Source: Schlesneria sp.
Lineage (GTDB): Bacteria > Planctomycetota > Planctomycetia > Planctomycetales > Planctomycetaceae
NCBI GenBank assembly: GCA_025353525.1
Contig: JANXOO010001012.1
Coordinates: 1 to 9,317, forward strand
Length of the DNA: 9,317 bases
Reading direction: 5' to 3'
Of this stretch, positions 6,850 through 9,317 are shown in pieces; the first letter of the stretch is position 1; each line of letters opens with the position of its first letter. Made by a program: the position numbers and the translations under genes. The notes under the pieces were generated by a model that was not told where the DNA came from, did not search any database, and was given only the letters and a program-made list of their open reading frames with translations.

Positions 6850-8406
6850 ATGTCACTGACCGCGACCAAAGATTTCCCGGCGGAGCTCTCGATTGCCGTT
6901 TCCGGGGCCGAGGTCATTGATCGCAGACTGGTCTACGCCAGTGCTTCATTTGCCGCGATCAGTTTTTTGATGTTTCATGTCTGCCAGATGAATTTCTGCA
7001 ATCCGGACATGTGGCACGAAATGTCGCTGTTTCGCGAGGCTTTGGTTGTCGGGAAAGTCCCCTCGGAAGATTGCTTTGCCTATACGCCAACCGTTTCCCC
7101 GTCAATTCATCACGAATGGGGTGCCGGAGCCGTTTTCTACGTCGTCGCGACTACGCTCGGGTCCAACGGGATCATGGCATTCAAGTACGCGTTGATGGCC
7201 GCAGTGGTCTATGGTTGTTACTGGTGCGCCCGACGACGAGGTTCCGGTTCGGCTGTCTTTCTTTCGGTTGCACCGGCGATGGCGCTGTTCAGTTCCTATG
7301 GATTTACCACAATTCGAGCCCAGGTATTCACGCTTGTCCTTTTGGCGATCATGCTTTGCCTCCTGGAAATCGACCGTGGTGGACGGCGATGGTGGATCGC
7401 ACTTTGGCTTCCCTTACACGTGATCTGGCTGAATGTTCACGCGGGTTTTGTTGTCGGAGCCGGATTGATGGCATTGCATGCGTGCGAGCAAATCGTTCGC
7501 AAACGCCCCTTTTGGCACTTCGTGCCTGTCGGTGCAGCACTCGCAGGACTGGTGTTCATTAATCCGTATGGAGTTCAGTATTTGCCCTACCTGATGCACG
7601 GATTGACGATGGCCAGACCGCTGATCGTCGAATGGCGTCCGCTGTGGCAGCACGATACGACAGTGTTCGCGTTGTACCTTCTGTCACTCGTACCTGTCGG
7701 ATACGCGGCCAGGGAATTGGGCTGGCGTAAACTGGCAGGAATCGTGGTACTGACTGCGACGGCGTATGCGGCAGTTCGCCATACGCGTCATCTGTCTTTG
7801 TATTGCGTCGCGTGGACATGTTACGTCCCTGGCTACTTGCAGCAGACGCGGGTCGGAACGTCGATCGACCGTTTCTTCCAACGGTATGGGCGGCTGGTGA
7901 CACAAATCTCGGTGGTGACTTCCATTTTGTGTCTGTGGCATGTCATTCCCGCCGCACCCTGGAAACTGAATATTCCGACGACGAATCAGGAATCGGAACA
8001 AGGACTGGTCTGCTATCCGGCAGGCGCCGTTCAATACCTTCAGAACGCAGAGTTCCGCGGCAACCTGATGCTTCCCTTTGAAGCGGGCGGCTACGCCATG
8101 TGGAAGCTGCATCCGCACGCAAAGGTCAGCCTCGACGGACGCTACGAAGTGGCCTATCAGCCCGGCATTCTTGAAGAACATTTGACGCTGTTCGCGGCAA
8201 AACCGGGATGGCGCGACGTGCTGCAGAAGTATCCCACAGATGCGCTGATTGTTCCGTCACTGTCGCGATTGTCCGTCGCGATGCCATCAATGATCGGTTG
8301 GACGCGAACCTATCACGACGGCGTGTTCGATGTCTACACCCGCCCCGGCTTCAACCTGCCAAACTCCGAATCAATCCCCCTTGAAACTCATCCCGTCATT
8401 CCCTGA
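6850..8406 (+). CDS. Multi-pass membrane protein, GT-C glycosyltransferase-like
   Basis: From ATG 6850 the product has 518 residues. The frame is open back to TTG 6724, with ATGs at 6736, 6742 and 6796; I chose 6850 because GAAGA lies 6 nt upstream, a promoter-like pair lies at 6763-6790, and the extra residues look non-coding. About ten membrane segments are visible (roughly residues 27-47, 92-125, 134-150, 157-173, 181-214, 222-238, 270-286, 294-330, 350-366). The first large loop has NPDMWHEM (D53), GKVPSEDCFAYTP and HHEWGAG (E89). This is the D-x-W / hEW pattern of polytopic proteins resembling GT-C enzymes such as the PMT/ArnT group, which use lipid-linked sugars. WLNVHAGF (194-201) is another shared block. 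The C-terminal soluble part has AVQYLQ, EAGGYAMWKL (411-420) and SLDGRYEV (D429-R431), typical of a family often left as hypothetical. A role in glycosylation of exported molecules is plausible but unproven. It appears to be transcribed alone. Confidence 0.85.
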   Translation: MSLTATKDFPAELSIAVSGAEVIDRRLVYASASFAAISFLMFHVCQMNFCNPDMWHEMSLFREALVVGKVPSEDCFAYTPTVSPSIHHEWGAGAVFYVVATTLGSNGIMAFKYALMAAVVYGCYWCARRRGSGSAVFLSVAPAMALFSSYGFTTIRAQVFTLVLLAIMLCLLEIDRGGRRWWIALWLPLHVIWLNVHAGFVVGAGLMALHACEQIVRKRPFWHFVPVGAALAGLVFINPYGVQYLPYLMHGLTMARPLIVEWRPLWQHDTTVFALYLLSLVPVGYAARELGWRKLAGIVVLTATAYAAVRHTRHLSLYCVAWTCYVPGYLQQTRVGTSIDRFFQRYGRLVTQISVVTSILCLWHVIPAAPWKLNIPTTNQESEQGLVCYPAGAVQYLQNAEFRGNLMLPFEAGGYAMWKLHPHAKVSLDGRYEVAYQPGILEEHLTLFAAKPGWRDVLQKYPTDALIVPSLSRLSVAMPSMIGWTRTYHDGVFDVYTRPGFNLPNSESIPLETHPVIP

Positions 8407-8466
8407 ACCCGGACGATCGAATTCGCAGTCCCGAATCCTGTTCCATCGACCTTGCCGTCTGGTGAA

Positions 8467-8475
8467 TGGTACAAT
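8467..8475 (+). promoter_or_regulatory. Candidate extended -10 promoter for the LRR gene
   Basis: TGG followed by TACAAT forms an extended -10 element (TGn plus a 5/6 hexamer match). No good -35 lies at 17 nt, which an extended -10 can tolerate. The predicted transcription start near 8482 gives a leader of about 85 nt to the ATG at 8567. It sits in the 160-bp gap after the membrane protein gene. Confidence 0.35.
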
Positions 8476-8566
8476 CCGGATCGGCAGACAAGCGGAGTCT
8501 TTCCATTGCGGCGAGTTCCATGTCGGCTGCTGAGACCTTCGTTTCTTCGACAGGGAGTTTGCAACG

Positions 8567-9178
8567 ATGATTCGACAATTGTGCATTTGGACAGTCGCGG
8601 GATTATTGGGGGTCAGCGTTTCTTTCGGCGAAGACAAACCTGCCCCGACCGACGCTGAAAAGGCGGCGATAGCCGAAATTCGGACTTCGGGCGGCCAGGT
8701 CATGGAACTCGCTCAAAACGATTCGCGGCTCGATGTCGCATTTTATCTGGCCAGCGGCAAGATTACGGACGAACACCTCGTCCCCCTGAAAAGTCTGCCG
8801 CGTGTCGCGCAACTCAATTTACGAGGTCGCGAGATCACAAACGCCGGACTGGTCAATTTGAAAGATCTGAAGGGGCTGACGACGCTCCATCTCGAAAACA
8901 CAAAAGTGACCGACGACGGCCTGGTACAGTTGAAGGGCCTCGAAAACCTTGAATACCTCAATCTGTACGGGACTGCGGTCACGGATGCAGGACTGAAACA
9001 TCTCGCCGGATTGAAAAAGCTGCGAAAAATCTACCTTTGGCAGACACAAGTGACCGACGCGGGCGCCGCAGAGTTGAAAGCTGCGATTCCCGAACTGCGG
9101 ATCAATCGTGGGATCGAGCTTGCCAAGCCTGCTGAAGAAAAGAAACCCGAAGAACCGAAGCCGGAAGAAAAGAAGTAA
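8567..9178 (+). CDS. Small exported leucine-rich-repeat protein
   Basis: The product has 203 residues, with AGGGAG 9 nt before the ATG at 8567. A Sec-type signal peptide spans about residues 1-21 (hydrophobic core IWTVAGLLGVSVSF), so the protein should be exported. After an Ala-rich helical stretch come four to five leucine-rich repeats in an exact 24-residue register, starting at I66, I90, V114, V138 and V162, each of the form (I/V)T-x-x-G/H-L-x-x-L-x-x-L-x-x-L-x-x-L-x-L. The last repeat is degenerate. The tail (about 186-203) is a Lys/Glu/Pro run that is probably flexible. Such repeats form a curved binding surface, so a ligand-binding or scaffolding role is likely; no catalytic motif is seen. 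Planctomycetes encode many paralogues of this kind, often of unknown role. No functional link to its neighbours is evident. Confidence 0.9.
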   Translation: MIRQLCIWTVAGLLGVSVSFGEDKPAPTDAEKAAIAEIRTSGGQVMELAQNDSRLDVAFYLASGKITDEHLVPLKSLPRVAQLNLRGREITNAGLVNLKDLKGLTTLHLENTKVTDDGLVQLKGLENLEYLNLYGTAVTDAGLKHLAGLKKLRKIYLWQTQVTDAGAAELKAAIPELRINRGIELAKPAEEKKPEEPKPEEKK

Positions 9179-9213
9179 CACTTCCGATGATTCTCTGGCC
9201 GCATGTCGACCAC

Positions 9214-9246
9214 TTGCCCTGAAGGGCAACGCTGTGACGCATTTTT
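9214..9246 (+). terminator. Possible terminator after the LRR gene
   Basis: TTGCCC (9214-9219), loop TGAA, GGGCAA (9224-9229) form a perfect 6-bp stem (7 bp if the T-A pair closing the loop is counted). A run of five T follows at 9242-9246. The 12-nt gap between stem and T-run is longer than in a standard intrinsic terminator, so it may be only a 3' end-stabilising hairpin. Confidence 0.35.
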
Positions 9247-9283
9247 AGATTGAAAATCAAAGCAAAACGAGAATCCAGGCGAG

Positions 9284-9304
9284 CCGAGCGGCGTAAGCCC
9301 TCGG
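9284..9304. repeat. REP-like hairpin with a GTAA tetraloop
   Basis: CCGAG (9284-9288), an unpaired C (9289), GGC (9290-9292), loop GTAA (9293-9296), GCC (9297-9299) and CTCGG (9300-9304) make an 8-bp stem with one bulge and a GNRA-type loop. This short GC-rich palindrome in intergenic DNA resembles dispersed repetitive palindromes of planctomycete genomes. Only one copy is seen in the window, so its repetitive nature is inference. Confidence 0.45.
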
Positions 9305-9317
9305 ACTTATCCGCGAT

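Overview
The window looks like chromosomal DNA of a planctomycete. The basis is gene content: a tandem DUF1080 protein, a DUF1549/DUF1553 protein paired with a DUF1501 protein, a short exported leucine-rich-repeat protein, and a multi-pass membrane protein with a C-terminal GGY..W / DGR segment. These families are strongly expanded in Planctomycetota. Base composition is moderately GC-rich and many start regions carry Shine-Dalgarno sequences. I cannot name a genus from this alone.

Layout: all five intact genes are on the + strand. (1) 238-1548, exported protein with two DUF1080 (3-keto-disaccharide hydrolase-like) domains. (2) 1769-4765, exported protein with about nine TPR units followed by DUF1549 (with a CAQCH heme-type motif) and DUF1553. 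(3) 4835-6121, DUF1501 protein with a Tat-like N-terminus, 69 bp downstream of gene 2 and probably co-transcribed with it. (4) 6850-8406, polytopic membrane protein with features of GT-C-type glycosyltransferase-like proteins. (5) 8567-9178, small exported LRR protein. The 1-237 stretch and the right end (9179-9317) hold no gene that I can support.

The region between genes 3 and 4 (6122-6849) is an accessory scar. It holds three copies of a 16-bp tandem repeat directly after the DUF1501 gene, then a minus-strand open frame that I read as the N-terminal remnant of a transposase, then gene-free sequence and a sigma70-like promoter for gene 4. The right end carries a terminator-like hairpin and a second hairpin with a GTAA tetraloop that looks like a dispersed REP-type element.

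How the genes may work together: the DUF1549/DUF1553 and DUF1501 pair is a recurrent two-gene module in planctomycetes. Its biochemical role is not settled, though polysaccharide breakdown or cell-surface functions are often suggested. Here the usual N-terminal cytochrome-type domain is replaced by a long TPR array, which is the most distinctive thing in the window. The upstream tandem DUF1080 protein fits a carbohydrate-processing setting. Genes 4 and 5 appear to be separate transcription units with no evident link to the module.
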